DNA of 64,000 nucleotides, taken from contig NZ_SRHZ01000089.1 of NCBI RefSeq assembly GCF_004684085.1, positions 98,533-162,532 on the forward strand. Reading direction: 5' to 3'. Position 1 is the stretch's first letter. Each line of letters opens with the position of its first letter. Under the pieces are notes generated by a model that saw only the letters and a list, made by a program, of their open reading frames with translations, did no database searches and was not told the origin of the DNA. This DNA comes from Stenotrophomonas maltophilia (lineage in GTDB: Bacteria; Pseudomonadota; Gammaproteobacteria; Xanthomonadales; Xanthomonadaceae). This document shows positions 35,911 to 46,400 of this stretch, in pieces. A program made the position numbers and the translations under genes.

Positions 35911-36576
35911 ATGACCACCCTTCTGATTGCCGATGACCACCCGCTGTTCCGCGAAGCCCTGCGTGGGGCCGTGCAGCGGGTCATCCCGGGCGTACAACTG
36001 TTCGAGGCCGACAGCGTGGAAGCGCTGTACGCGCTGGCCGACCAGCACAACGACGCCGACCTGGTCCTGATGGATCTCAACATGCCGGGTGCGCAGGGCT
36101 TCAACGCACTGGTGCACATGCGCTCACTGCACCCGCAGCTGCCGGTGGTGGTGGTGTCCGCACGCGAAGAAGCCACGGTGATGCGGCGCGCGCTCGACCA
36201 CGGCGCGCTGGGCTTCATTCCGAAGTCTGCGGATTCGGACACCATCGGTCATGCGCTCGGCACCATCCTCGATGGCGAGACCTGGGCACCGCCGGAAGCG
36301 CACAACGTGCCGCCCACCGGCAGCGAAGAACGCGAAGTCGGCCAGCGCCTGCGCGAGCTGACTCCGCAGCAGTTCCGCGTCTTGCAGATGCTGGGCGCCG
36401 GACGCTTGAACAAGCAGATCGCTTACGACCTCAACGTCTCCGAAGCGACGATCAAGGCCCACGTCACCGCCATCCTGCGCAAGCTGGGCGTAACCAACCG
36501 CACCCAGGCCGTGCTGATGGCCGGCAAGCTGGCCATCGACGACGACGCCATCGTGCTGCCGCCGGAAGAAGACTGA
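35911..36576 (+). CDS. crbR: CrbR/ErdR-like response regulator (NarL/LuxR type)
   Basis: A 221-residue response regulator. The receiver domain has Asp8/Asp9 (LIADDHP), the phosphorylated Asp55 (LMDLNMPG) and a late Lys (FIPKSADSD). The C-terminal LuxR helix-turn-helix reads LTPQQFRVLQMLGAGRLNKQIAYDLNVSEATIKAHVTAIL. Position immediately after acs, together with an SSS-type hybrid kinase 1 kb further on, matches the CrbS/CrbR (MxtR/ErdR) acetate-switch system of Vibrio and Pseudomonas. The start at 35911 is the receiver's family start; the longer frame reads REP sequence. Confidence 0.85.
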   Translation: MTTLLIADDHPLFREALRGAVQRVIPGVQLFEADSVEALYALADQHNDADLVLMDLNMPGAQGFNALVHMRSLHPQLPVVVVSAREEATVMRRALDHGALGFIPKSADSDTIGHALGTILDGETWAPPEAHNVPPTGSEEREVGQRLRELTPQQFRVLQMLGAGRLNKQIAYDLNVSEATIKAHVTAILRKLGVTNRTQAVLMAGKLAIDDDAIVLPPEED

Positions 36577-36577
36577 G

Positions 36578-36686
36578 GTAGTGCCGGCCGCTGGCCGGCA
36601 GTCACCTGAAACGGCGTCGCCGCTACGCTCGCCGGGCATGGCCCGGCGCTACCGCATCCCGGGTGGGTGCCAAGCTTGCTTGGCAC
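36578..36686. repeat. Three REP elements upstream of the mntP leader
   Basis: Found here: a GTAG element with core GCCGGCCGCTGGCCGGC directly after the regulator's stop (36578-36600), a GCCGGGCATGGCCCGGC element ending CTAC (36631-36652), and a GTGCCAAGC/GCTTGGCAC palindrome (36667-36686). From 36690 to 36790 I see only the probable mntP promoter region. Together with the riboswitch this accounts for the 391-bp gap. Confidence 0.82.
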
Positions 36687-36789
36687 GCCTTTGCTTCGCC
36701 CTGTTATAGCCATCGCTATACAAACCAGCCGTGCCTGCGCGTTTCGCTGGAAATGCGCCACGCGCGAATCGCGGTGCTAAGCTTCGCGT

Positions 36790-36892
36790 CCCCTTGGGGA
36801 GTAGCCGGATTCCTACGCAGGAATCGTCCACGTCAACATACTCGGCCAGTGCGTCGTGGCGTGGACAACCATGATGGTTGGCGAGACCAGCG
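36790..36892 (+). ncRNA. yybP-ykoY manganese riboswitch upstream of mntP
   Basis: The conserved 5' strand CTTGGGGAGTAGCCGG (36794-36809), the internal GTCAACATACTCGG (36832-36845) and the 3' strand GGCGAGACC (36880-36888) occur in the order and spacing of the yybP-ykoY aptamer. This RNA binds Mn2+ and is known upstream of mntP-type exporters, including in Xanthomonas. The aptamer ends about 75 bases before the mntP start, so the expression platform must lie in 36890-36967, probably turning mntP on when Mn2+ is high. Confidence 0.88.
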
Positions 36893-36967
36893 GCCCGCGC
36901 GCGCAACGTCAGGTTGGGCGCGAGCGCAGGCCGTGCGTCCGTCCTAGCCCGACCTCAACAGCCGCCC

Positions 36968-37543
36968 ATGTCCCCCATTTCGATCCTCCTGATCGGCTTC
37001 GCCATGTCCACCGATGCCTTCGCCGCTGCAATCGGCAAGGGCGCGGCCATGCGCAAGCCGGTGTTCCGCGATGCACTGCGTGCCGGCATCATCTTCGGCG
37101 TCATCGAGGCGATCACGCCCGTCATCGGCTGGCTGCTCGGCCGTGCCGCCCTGCAGTATGTCGAAGCCTTCGACCATTGGATCGCCTTCGGCCTGCTCGG
37201 CGCGCTGGGCATCCACATGATCTACAACGGCCTGCGCCCGGACAGCGGCGAGGAGGATGAAGATCCTTCGCAGCACCACGGCTTCTGGAAGCTGGCGCTG
37301 ACCGGCTTCGCCACCAGCATCGATGCGATGGCGGTGGGCATCGGCCTGGCCTTCATGGACGTGCATATCGGCGTGATGGCCGCGGTCATCGGCCTGTGCA
37401 CACTGACCATGGTCACCGCCGGCATCATGCTCGGCCGCGTGCTGGGCAGTATGGTCGGCAAGCGTGCCGAGATCATCGGCGGCGTGATCCTGGTGATCAT
37501 CGGTTCGACGATCCTGTACGAGCACCTGCACGGCGTGGGTTGA
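36968..37543 (+). CDS. mntP: Manganese efflux pump MntP
   Basis: A 191-residue inner-membrane exporter with six predicted helices and two internally related halves, each with an acidic residue in the membrane: ISILLIGFAMSTDAFAAAIGKG and LALTGFATSIDAMAVGIGLAF. Length and motifs match MntP (DUF204). It exports Mn2+ to avoid toxicity. It lies behind a Mn2+ riboswitch, consistent with its role. The start at 36968 (MSPISILLIGF) gives the normal N-terminus; a longer open frame runs back into the riboswitch and is not coding. It interrupts the otherwise acetate-related neighbourhood. Confidence 0.95.
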   Translation: MSPISILLIGFAMSTDAFAAAIGKGAAMRKPVFRDALRAGIIFGVIEAITPVIGWLLGRAALQYVEAFDHWIAFGLLGALGIHMIYNGLRPDSGEEDEDPSQHHGFWKLALTGFATSIDAMAVGIGLAFMDVHIGVMAAVIGLCTLTMVTAGIMLGRVLGSMVGKRAEIIGGVILVIIGSTILYEHLHGVG

Positions 37544-37562
37544 CGCGTCATTTACGGTGGCC

Positions 37563-37616
37563 GCCGGGCATGGCCCGGCGCTACCGGGTGCGTATCCACG
37601 CATGGCGTGGATCTAC
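37563..37616. repeat. Two GTAG elements between convergent mntP and crbS-like genes
   Basis: A GCCGGGCATGGCCCGGC element ending CTAC (37563-37584) and an ATCCACGCATGGCGTGGAT element ending CTAC (37594-37616) lie between the two stop codons. Both have the same orientation. Confidence 0.85.
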
Positions 37617-37639
37617 TGCCTGGCATCGTTTCACCGCCA

Positions 37640-40600
37640 TTACCGCGCATCACGCAGCGCGCCAAGGAACGCGCGCAGCGAGGCCGGCTTGATCGGCTTG
37701 GTCAGCAGGCGATAGCCACGCTCGCGTGCCATCCGCTTCAACTCATCGCGGCCATCGGCGGTCAGCAGCGCGCCCGGCAACGGGTAACCGGCTGCTTCGC
37801 GCAACGCCACCAGCGCATCCAGACCATCCATGCGGTCATGCAGGTGGTAATCCACCAGCATCACCTGCGGCCGTTCGGCCACTTTCTCCAACGCCTGATC
37901 CACCGTCGATGCCGTAATCACCTGCACCTGCCAGCGGCCGAGCAGCGCGCGCATGCCGTCGAGGATCTCTTCGTCGTTGTCCACGCACAGCACGCGCAGG
38001 CCGGCCAGCGAATCGCTGCGCACCGGCGCGGCCACGGCCTGTACCGGAGTGGCCAGCTCGGTGTAGCCCGGCAGCGGCGCGACCCGCGGCAGGATGATCG
38101 AGAACATCGAACCACGCCCCACGCGGCTGCGTGCATTGAGACGGTGGTCGAGCAGGCGCGAGATGCGCTGGCAGATCGACAACCCCAGCCCCAACCCCTG
38201 CTCGCCCCAGTCGAATGGCTGCTGGTAGCGATGGAACTCGTCGAAAATCTGCCGCATGTGGTGTTCGGGAATGCCGGGACCGGTATCCCACACCTGCAGC
38301 TCCACCTCGTCACCGCGTTGGCGTACCGCCAGCACGATGCGGCCTTGGCGGGTGTAGCGCAGCGCATTGGCCATGAAGTTCTGCAGCACGCGGCGCAACA
38401 GACGGCGGTCACTGCGCACCCATGCCGGGCGTGCGAACAGGTCCAGGCGTAGCCCTCGACCGGCCGCGACCGGGGTGTACTGTGCGGCCAGTTCGCGCAT
38501 CAGCGCGCTCACGTCGAACTCGCCGATGACCGGGTGCAGGCCGCCGGCATCCAGCCGTGACACATCCAGCAGGCCATCCAGCAGCTCTTCGGCCGCCCGC
38601 AACGAGGCATCCACGCGTTCGGCCAGGTGCTTCTGCTCGTCGCTCACATGGTCACTGTCGCGCAGTGCCGAAGCAAACAGCCGCGCCGCATTCAACGGCT
38701 GCAGCACGTCATGGCTGATCGCCGCCAGGAAACGGGTCTTCGACTGCTGTGCAACCTCGGCTACATGCGAACGCTCGGCCACGCGCTGTTCCAGCGTTTC
38801 GTTGGCTTCCAGCAGTGCGCGCTCGGCGTGCTTGTAATCAGTGATGTCGTTGTAGCTGGTCACGTAACCGCCACCAGGCAATGCCTGGCCGCGCATCTCG
38901 ATCACCTTGCCGTCGCTGCGGGTGCGCTCGAACACGTGCGGTGAACCGGCGCGCATGTAGCCGATACGCCGGTTGATCTGCAGTTCGATGTCGCCCTCGC
39001 CCAGCTCGCCGCGCTCGGCGTTGTAGCGGATCAGATCGGCTACCGGGCGGCCCACGTAGAGCATGCCGTCCGGGTAGCCGAACATGTCCTGGTAGCGGCG
39101 GTTCCAGGCGGTCAGGCGCATGTCCGGGTCGACCACACTGACACCAGCGCTGATGTTTTCCAGCGTGGTCGAGAGGATCTCGCGGTTGAAGCGCAGTTCC
39201 TGCCCCGCTTCGTCCAGCACCGCCACCACTTCGCCCAGGTCCATGCCCGAGCCGCGCAGCAGGCTGGTCAGCAGCAGGCGCGCGGAGGCCGCACCAATGG
39301 ACGCAGCCAGCAGGCGCTCGGTGAACTGGACCCACGGCCGGTCGGCCGGTGCCGAGGACTGCAACTCACGCCCCAGCGACTGCGCCTGCTCGAAGAACGA
39401 ACGTCGTGCGTGGCGCTCGCCGACCACGCGCGAGGCCAGCGCGAGCAGGTCGCCCACATGCACGTGGCCGGGCCAGCCACCGGCCACCGACGGGCGCTCG
39501 GCATAGGGGTCGAGGAACGGCGCGGCGCGCAGGCGCTCGTCGACGCCAGGCCGCCAGCGTGCGGACACCAGCATCATCGTCGCCGCATTGACCAGCAGCG
39601 ACCAGAACGTGCCATGGGTCAGCGGGTCCCAGCCGGTCATGCCGAACAGCTGCTGCGGACGCAGCCAGGTGATGCCGAACGGGCCGTCCTGGACCCAGCC
39701 GGCATCCATCCAGCCGGCCATGGTCATCGCCGGCAGCAACAGCGTGTACAACCAGGTGGCAAAGCCCAGCAGCATGCCGGTCTCGACACCGCGGCGGCTG
39801 GCGCCGCGCCAGTACAGTCCGCCAATCAGGCCCGGCGCGAACTGCGCCACGGCGGCAAACGCCATCAGGCCGTACGAGGCCAGGGTGCTGTCATTGCTGC
39901 TGCTGCGGTAGTAGCTGTACGCCATCAGCGCCAGCAGCAGGATCGCCAGGCGTCGGATCCACAGCACCCGCGAGGCGACGTCGGCCGCTTCCTGGTGGTC
40001 GCCACTGCGACGCAGCAGCACCGGCATCACCAGGTCGTTGCTGACCATCGTGGCCAATGCGATCGACGACACGATAACCATGCCGGTCGCTGCGGAGAAG
40101 CCACCGACATAAGCGATCAATGCCAGCGCATTGCGCCCTTCCGCCAACGGCAGCGCCAGCACCATCGAGTCATCGGCAACGCCGCTGCCCACGCCGAACA
40201 GGCTGACGCCGGCCGTGGCGATCGGCAGCACCATCGCCGAAATCAGCACCAGGTAGCCACCAAACATCCAGCGCGCACGGCGTACATCGCGCACATCACC
40301 GCATTCAACCACCGCCACATGGAACTGGCGCGGCAGGCAGATGATGGCGAGGAAGCTGAGCAGCGTCTGCGAGATGAACCCCACTGGCGGCAGCCCGGTG
40401 AACAGCGTGTGCACCGACTCCACCACCGCCTCGTTGCGGTCGCTGAGCCAGACGTAGGCGAACACGCCCACCGCCACCATCGCCACCAGCTTGATCACCG
40501 ATTCCAGCGCAATGGCCAGCATCATGCCGTGGTGGTGCTCGGTGGCGTCTACCTGGCGGGTACCGAACAGCGTGGCGAACAGCGCCATCAGCAGCGCCAC

Positions 40601-41086
40601 GTACAGCGCCGGATCGCTGAGGAAGCCGGTCGGGCCGGTGTTGCCGGTCAGCACCTGCAGGCTCATCGCCACCGCTTTGTACTGCAGGGCCAGATACGGA
40701 ATGATGCCGATCAGCGCGATGATCGCCACCAGCGCCGCCAGCCGCCGCGAGCGGCCGAAACGCGAGGAGATGAAGTCGGCGATGGAGACAACATTCTGGC
40801 TGCGCGCGATCAGCGCCAGGCGTTCGATGATGCGCCAGCCGAACAGCAGCAACAGCAGCGGGCCGATGTAGATCGGCAGGTAGCCCACGCCGTTGCGCAC
40901 GGCGGTGCCGACCGCGCCGTAGAAGGTCCACGACGAGCAGTACACGGCCAGCGCCAGGCTGTAGACCACCGGCCGCAGCCACGGCCGGTCGGGATACATC
41001 GGCCGGCGGTCACCCCACCACGCCACGCCGAACAGCAGCGCGGCATAGGCAACCGAGACCAGCAGCAGGATCCAGCTGGAGACCAC
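37640..41086 (-). CDS. crbS: CrbS/MxtR-like hybrid histidine kinase with sodium:solute-symporter domain
   Basis: An 1148-residue membrane sensor kinase. Residues 1 to about 520 form an SSS-type (SLC5) transporter-like domain with some thirteen helices. A PAS domain follows (STTLENISAGVSVVDPDMRLTAWNRRY). Then come the histidine kinase core with His792 (FLAAISHDVLQPLNA), the ATPase N and G boxes (NFMANALRYT, DTGPGIPE), and a C-terminal receiver with Asp1079 (LVDYHL). This is the CrbS/MxtR layout, paired elsewhere with CrbR and controlling acs. No ATG suits the start; GTG at 41086 opens the first helix. An upstream TTG at 41158 would add residues encoded partly by repeat sequence. Confidence 0.85.
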   Translation of the reverse strand: MVSSWILLLVSVAYAALLFGVAWWGDRRPMYPDRPWLRPVVYSLALAVYCSSWTFYGAVGTAVRNGVGYLPIYIGPLLLLLFGWRIIERLALIARSQNVVSIADFISSRFGRSRRLAALVAIIALIGIIPYLALQYKAVAMSLQVLTGNTGPTGFLSDPALYVALLMALFATLFGTRQVDATEHHHGMMLAIALESVIKLVAMVAVGVFAYVWLSDRNEAVVESVHTLFTGLPPVGFISQTLLSFLAIICLPRQFHVAVVECGDVRDVRRARWMFGGYLVLISAMVLPIATAGVSLFGVGSGVADDSMVLALPLAEGRNALALIAYVGGFSAATGMVIVSSIALATMVSNDLVMPVLLRRSGDHQEAADVASRVLWIRRLAILLLALMAYSYYRSSSNDSTLASYGLMAFAAVAQFAPGLIGGLYWRGASRRGVETGMLLGFATWLYTLLLPAMTMAGWMDAGWVQDGPFGITWLRPQQLFGMTGWDPLTHGTFWSLLVNAATMMLVSARWRPGVDERLRAAPFLDPYAERPSVAGGWPGHVHVGDLLALASRVVGERHARRSFFEQAQSLGRELQSSAPADRPWVQFTERLLAASIGAASARLLLTSLLRGSGMDLGEVVAVLDEAGQELRFNREILSTTLENISAGVSVVDPDMRLTAWNRRYQDMFGYPDGMLYVGRPVADLIRYNAERGELGEGDIELQINRRIGYMRAGSPHVFERTRSDGKVIEMRGQALPGGGYVTSYNDITDYKHAERALLEANETLEQRVAERSHVAEVAQQSKTRFLAAISHDVLQPLNAARLFASALRDSDHVSDEQKHLAERVDASLRAAEELLDGLLDVSRLDAGGLHPVIGEFDVSALMRELAAQYTPVAAGRGLRLDLFARPAWVRSDRRLLRRVLQNFMANALRYTRQGRIVLAVRQRGDEVELQVWDTGPGIPEHHMRQIFDEFHRYQQPFDWGEQGLGLGLSICQRISRLLDHRLNARSRVGRGSMFSIILPRVAPLPGYTELATPVQAVAAPVRSDSLAGLRVLCVDNDEEILDGMRALLGRWQVQVITASTVDQALEKVAERPQVMLVDYHLHDRMDGLDALVALREAAGYPLPGALLTADGRDELKRMARERGYRLLTKPIKPASLRAFLGALRDAR

Positions 41087-41161
41087 GCGCGTGTTTCCAT
41101 CGGAAGAACCCGCAGTGTAGGCCAGGCGTGGCCGGGTGTACGGGCTCGTTGGGGGCAACCA

Positions 41162-41215
41162 CCCCCACCAAGGTGGGGGCTTACGCGGTGCGGGCCACGA
41201 CCGTTGGTCGTGGCC
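41162..41215. repeat. Two REP palindromes after the S46 peptidase gene
   Basis: CCCCCACC/GGTGGGGG with a trailing CTTAC (41162-41184) and GGCCACGACC/GGTCGTGGCC (41193-41215) lie immediately downstream of the peptidase stop and upstream of the sensor kinase start. Confidence 0.8.
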
Positions 41216-41221
41216 GGCTTC

Positions 41222-43369
41222 TTACTGGGCCGGCACGCCCATTTCCTTCAGCAGTTCGGGTGCCGGGTAGACCTTGGCCAGCAGCCAGCGCAGGTAGCGC
41301 ATGTCCACGTGCACGGCACGCTTGTAGCGCGGGTCGAACCACCAGCTGGCGCTGACCGATTCCCAGTTGCTGTCGAAGTTCAGGCCGATCAGTTCGCCCT
41401 TGGCGTTGAGCACCGGCGAGCCGGAGTTGCCGCCGGTGGTATCCAGATTGGTCAGGAAGTTGACCGTCTGCGTCTTCAGCGCCGGGTCGGCGGTGCTGCC
41501 GAAGTCACCCTTGGCGATCGCTGCCAGCAACGGCTTGGGTGCATCGAACGGATAGGCGTTGGTGTTCTTCTCGACGATACCGGCCACGGTGGTCACCGGC
41601 GAGTAGGTCACGCCATCGCGCGGGTGCAGCGCCTCGACCTTGCCGTAGCTGATGCGCAGGGTGCGGTTGGCATCCGGGTACACCGCACGGCCCTGCTTGG
41701 CACGCCAGGCGAACAGCGCCTGCATATAGGCCGGGCGCAGGCGCAGCTGCTCGCCTTCGCGGGTCTTGCTCTCGTTCTCGATGCGCAGCTGCGCGGCTAC
41801 CAGCGGGCCAGCCACGGCGATCAGCGGATCGGCGGCCAGTGCCTTGCCTTCGCGTGCAGCAGCGAAGCGCGACAGGCGCTGTGCCTCGTCACCCAGCTGG
41901 GTGCCGGCGTACAGCGTGTCCAGCGCCTTGGCCAGCTGCTCCGGGGTACGGCCGAAGGCCGCGTCGAACTCGGCCACGCGCTGCGCGTCCGGCAGCTGCT
42001 GGTAGCGGGTCAGCAGGGTGGTCAGCAGCGCCTTCTCGACCTCCGGTGCGTAACGGCGCTGGACCTGCTTGAGCACGCCTTCGATCATCGCCTGATCGCG
42101 CTGCTGGTAGCCGGTTTCGCGCTGTGCATCCGGCTTGGCCGATTCGATGCGCAGGCGTTCCAGCAGCAGCGCCGAGCGCAGCAGCTGGCTCTGTGCGGCC
42201 ATCTGGTCCAGCAGCAGGTCACGCTCGCCCACCGCCGCACCCTGCGACAGGTTGGACAGCAGTGCCTTGATGTCGCCCTGGTACGTGCGGTCGGTGGCCG
42301 CCAGCATCGCCGTTTCGTCGGCGGCACGCTGGGCCTTGGCGTCGCTGCGCAGCAGGCCTTCCAGCTCGCCGGCGGCGCGCTTGCGGTTGTTCTTCAGCGA
42401 CTGCAGCTGCGAGGCGTAGCGGGTGCGCGCCTGCGCATCCTTGACGCTGGCCGCCTCGATGGTGTCGATCATCTGCTGGAACACCGACACGCGGCGCGGC
42501 AGCACGGTATCGATCTGGCCGGCGAATTCGGCCGCGGTACGGTGGCGGTAGGTGATGCCCGGGTAACCGGCCAGCATTGCGTAGTCGCCTTCCTTCGGGC
42601 CTTCCACCGACATCTGCAGGTGCGCCGGCGCCTGGTAGGGCACGTTGTCCTTGCTGTAGGCGGCCGGCTTGCCGTCCTTGCCCACGTAGGCGCGCAGCAG
42701 GGTGAAGTCGCCGGTGTGGCGCGGCCACATGAAGTTGTCGATCTCATCGCCGTAGTTGCCGATCGCGCGCGGCGGTGCGTACACCAGGCGCACGTCGCTC
42801 AGCTCCAGCTGGGCGATGCGGTAGAAGTCGGTGCCGTAGTACATGTTGGCCACCGAACAGCGCACGCTGCCGTCCTTCTCGCACTCGGCCACGATCTGCT
42901 TGCTGGCCGCATCGACGGCATCGAAGTAGGCGCGGCCGGTCTTGCCACGCGCCTGCGCCAGCACCTGGTCGGTCACCTTGTCGAAGCCGACGGTGACCAG
43001 CACGCGGAAGTCCGGATTGGCCGGGCGCTCGTCGGCGCGACCCTTGGCGATGAAGCCACCGTTGATCAGGTCGTGCTCGGGCGAGCTGTTGTACTGGATC
43101 ACGCCCATCGCCACGTGGTGGTTGGTCAGCAGCAGACCGTCGGCGGACACGAACGAACCGGTGCCACCACCGGCACGCACCACCGCGCTCAACGGCGGCG
43201 CGGTGACATTGGCCAGGTCGGCCGGATTGCCCTTGAAACCTGCGGCCTGCAGCGGCTTGGCCAGTTCCGGCAGCTGGGTCGGCATCCACATGCCTTCATC
43301 GGCGTGGGCACCGGCGGCGAGGGTCAGGCCCAGGGCCAGGGCAGTGGGAAGGGCTTTGCGTGGTGACAT
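41222..43369 (-). CDS. S46 family dipeptidyl peptidase (DPP7/DPP11-like)
   Basis: A 715-residue exported serine exopeptidase of clan PA with a signal peptide (ALALGLTLAAGAHA). The catalytic His lies in LTNHHVAMG (84/85) and Ser649 in TGGNSGSPV, separated by the helical domain that limits access to dipeptide release from N-termini. The residue 18 after the serine is Ser667, whereas (from memory) DPP7 has Gly and DPP11 Arg there, so specificity is not assignable. It acts in the periplasm or outer envelope in peptide use. ATG at 43369; single gene, tamB ending 127 bases upstream. Confidence 0.92.
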   Translation of the reverse strand: MSPRKALPTALALGLTLAAGAHADEGMWMPTQLPELAKPLQAAGFKGNPADLANVTAPPLSAVVRAGGGTGSFVSADGLLLTNHHVAMGVIQYNSSPEHDLINGGFIAKGRADERPANPDFRVLVTVGFDKVTDQVLAQARGKTGRAYFDAVDAASKQIVAECEKDGSVRCSVANMYYGTDFYRIAQLELSDVRLVYAPPRAIGNYGDEIDNFMWPRHTGDFTLLRAYVGKDGKPAAYSKDNVPYQAPAHLQMSVEGPKEGDYAMLAGYPGITYRHRTAAEFAGQIDTVLPRRVSVFQQMIDTIEAASVKDAQARTRYASQLQSLKNNRKRAAGELEGLLRSDAKAQRAADETAMLAATDRTYQGDIKALLSNLSQGAAVGERDLLLDQMAAQSQLLRSALLLERLRIESAKPDAQRETGYQQRDQAMIEGVLKQVQRRYAPEVEKALLTTLLTRYQQLPDAQRVAEFDAAFGRTPEQLAKALDTLYAGTQLGDEAQRLSRFAAAREGKALAADPLIAVAGPLVAAQLRIENESKTREGEQLRLRPAYMQALFAWRAKQGRAVYPDANRTLRISYGKVEALHPRDGVTYSPVTTVAGIVEKNTNAYPFDAPKPLLAAIAKGDFGSTADPALKTQTVNFLTNLDTTGGNSGSPVLNAKGELIGLNFDSNWESVSASWWFDPRYKRAVHVDMRYLRWLLAKVYPAPELLKEMGVPAQ

Positions 43370-43496
43370 GAGGCAATCCGGTACGACAGAACAGCCCGGG
43401 ACCATAGCCGCTGGGGCGGGATGGGGCAACGGCCGATGGTTGGGGGCGGCGCGCCGGATACCGGCCGGCGCCACCGCAGCCACGCGTGGCGTGGCT

Positions 43497-46400
43497 CTAC
43501 TTCTCCCGCCGCCAGTTGATCGAACCACGGTTTTCCACCGTGCTCGATTCCACTTCCACGTCGAAGCCGCGACGCAGCAGGTACTTCAGCGTGATCACCG
43601 AACCGGCACCGACCAGCGACACGCCGTAGCCGACGTACAGCTTGGGCGAGATGTACTTGCCGACGCCGATGACCGAACCACCCAGCGCGCGAGACTGGCT
43701 CACGCCGGCATCGTCCAGGCCAAGCTTGGCACCCAGCTGCGAGGCCAGCAGGCCACTGCCGGCCGACAATGCCGCCGAGGCCGCGTTGACCTGCTGGGTC
43801 TGGTCGCTGCTGGCACCGGTCAGGCTGCGGCCCAGCACCAGGTAGCCCAGCGCTTCGGACTGCGACATCGCCGGCTCGGACCAGACATCGGCACGCGGCT
43901 GCTGCGCACGCCCGGTCACGTCGATGCCGGCGGTGACATCACCGATCCGGCGTTCGGCGCGGATGTTGATGCGCGGGTCGGAGACCGCGTTGTAGTTCCA
44001 GTTGAGGTTGCCGCGGGTGATGGTCAGGTCCTGGCCATAGGCCTTGTAGCGGCCACTGACTTCCAGGCCGCCGTTGGCGGTCATCTCGCGACCCGGCTTG
44101 GCCCAGACCTGCATCTTGCCGGTCAGCGCGCCCTTCAGACCGAAGCCGGTCATTTTCACCTTGTCGCCGAGGCTGACGGTCAGCTCCATGTCCAGCGGCG
44201 AGGTGCGCGATTCTTCCGGGTCGGCCGGATCCAGCACCACGACGTCTTCGGAGACCGAGGTGCCACGGTCCAGGCGCTCCAGGTCGATGTCCGCTTCCGG
44301 CACGTGCACCACGCCCCGCAACTCCATCGCCGCCTTGGCCAGGGTGAAGTCCAGGTTGGGGTTGGCGATGATCCGCAGTTCGCTCGTGTTGGACAGCAGC
44401 ACGTTCTCGCCGTGGATCTTCAACTGCAGCGGCTGTGCATCACCGAACCAGGACAGGCCACCATCGACATACAGCGTGCCCTGGCCGGAGTTGGCCTGCG
44501 CGGTGATCTTGGCCGAACCGTCGGGCTGGGCAACGAAGCTGCCCTTGCCCTGGTCGAAGGTCAGGCCGAGCGCCGGGAATTCACCCTTGAAGTTGCTCAG
44601 CTGCGCGTCGCCGCCCAGCGACGGCTGGCCGCGCGTGCCACGCAGGCTGACGTGACCTTCGATCAGGCCGGTCGGGCGCACGATGTCTGGTGAGAACAGC
44701 TCCAGCCAGTACAGCCGCGACATGTTGAGATAGAGCTCGCCGTTCAACGGCGCGCTGGCTTCCCAGCCGGTCTGCATCCTGGCATCGACGAAGCCGTTGC
44801 CCTGGAAGCCCATGCCCAGATAGCCCTTGATGCTGGCCGGGGTCATGTCGAGCTTGAGCGAGAACTGGTCGTAGCGCACCAGTTCGCCGCGGGTGGTGTC
44901 CCCCACCGTGTTGCGGTTCTCGCCCAGGCGCACGCCGCCTTCCTTCGAGCGCACTTCCACATGCCCTTCCCAGGCGTTGCCGCGCGGGCGGATCTGTGCG
45001 TCGAGGCTGACATCGCCACGCAGGTTGATGCGGCGCCCGGACTGCGGCGGCAACCACGGCTGCACCAGCGCCAGCGGCAGCGCATCACTGCGCACCACCA
45101 GGCCCTCGCGCGGCCAGTTGGCCTGTGCACACAGTGCGCCGCTGCTGGCAGCGGCCAAGCAGGCTTCGCCCAGCGTGTAGTTGCTGCCGTTGATCGCGAA
45201 CGCCGCCGGTGCACGCAGCGACCAGGCATCGCCCTTCACCGGTGCGATGCGCAGCGCAGCCAGCTCGCCGCTCCACTTCGCGCCCTGCTGGCGGACGCTG
45301 CCCTGCAGCTCGATCGCGCCCATTTCGTTGCGGGTCTGCGCAGCCAGGCGCAGGTTGGAGACACTGCCCTGCGCATCCACGTTCAAGCGTTCCAGCAGCA
45401 TGCCGGCATTGACCTGCTGGCCCTGGATGGCCAGCGTGCCGCTGTCGCCGCGCCACGGCAGGTGGCCCTTGATGCTCACGCTCTCGGCGCCGTAGCCATC
45501 CCAGTTGAGGTTGTTGCCGACCAGGTCGGCGGTGATGTCGGGCGCATCGCGCGGGCCCTTCACCTGTACCTGGCCACGCAGGCCGCCATCGGCGCCCGGC
45601 AGCAGATCACTCAGCTGCAGCGGTTCGAAGCGCGCGTCGATATCCAGACGATCACCGACCTTGCCTGAAGCCGTCACCCGACTGCTGCCCAGCGACAGCT
45701 TCAGGTCACCCTGGCCTTGCGCGCCCTGCAGCGCGAACTTGCCCTGCGCATCGAGATTGCGCTGGCGCAACACGCCCTTCAGCGAGGGCAGATCGACGGT
45801 GGCTTCCAGCGTGCCGGCGGTGCCCGGCGGTGCGTTTGCCGGTGGCGGCAGCTGGCGGCCCTTGGAGGCCAGATTGCCGGACAGGCGGCCGTTCCAGCCT
45901 GGCACGAAATAGCCAGGATCGAAGTCCTTCAGCGTGGCCTTGGCATCCCAGTCCAGCTGCGGTGCCCACGCCACCTGGCCTTCCACCTGCAATTGGCCAC
46001 CCGGCGTCTGCGCCTGCAGCTGGTGGATCGACGCGGCCTGGTCGTTGCCACGCACATCGAAGCGCAGCTGCGCCTTCTGCGCATCGCGCTCGACCTCTGC
46101 GCGGCCGATCGCCGCCCAGGCCTTCAGGGTACCGGCCAGGCCGAAGCGTGCTTCCTTCAGGGTCACCGGCACCGGCGCGCTGCCGGCGGTGTTCGGATCG
46201 GGCGCCGGTACGTAGGTCAGATCATGGGCGACCACCGAGAAGTTGAGCTTCTGCTGGTCTTCCTGGCTGAAGTCGGCGGTGCCCTCCAGCCGGGCTTCGC
46301 CACCCAGGCCCTTCACCAGCAGCGGCGAGACCTTCAGCACCTGGTCCTGCAGCGACACCACCGACGGTGCCAGTTCCAGTTCCTGATCGCCCTGCTTCAC

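Noticed and set aside
39410..43366. Long plus-strand open frame (over 1300 codons) across the crbS-like and S46 peptidase genes
   Set aside because: Shadow of the two real minus-strand genes with biased His/Gln/Arg composition and no recognisable motif.
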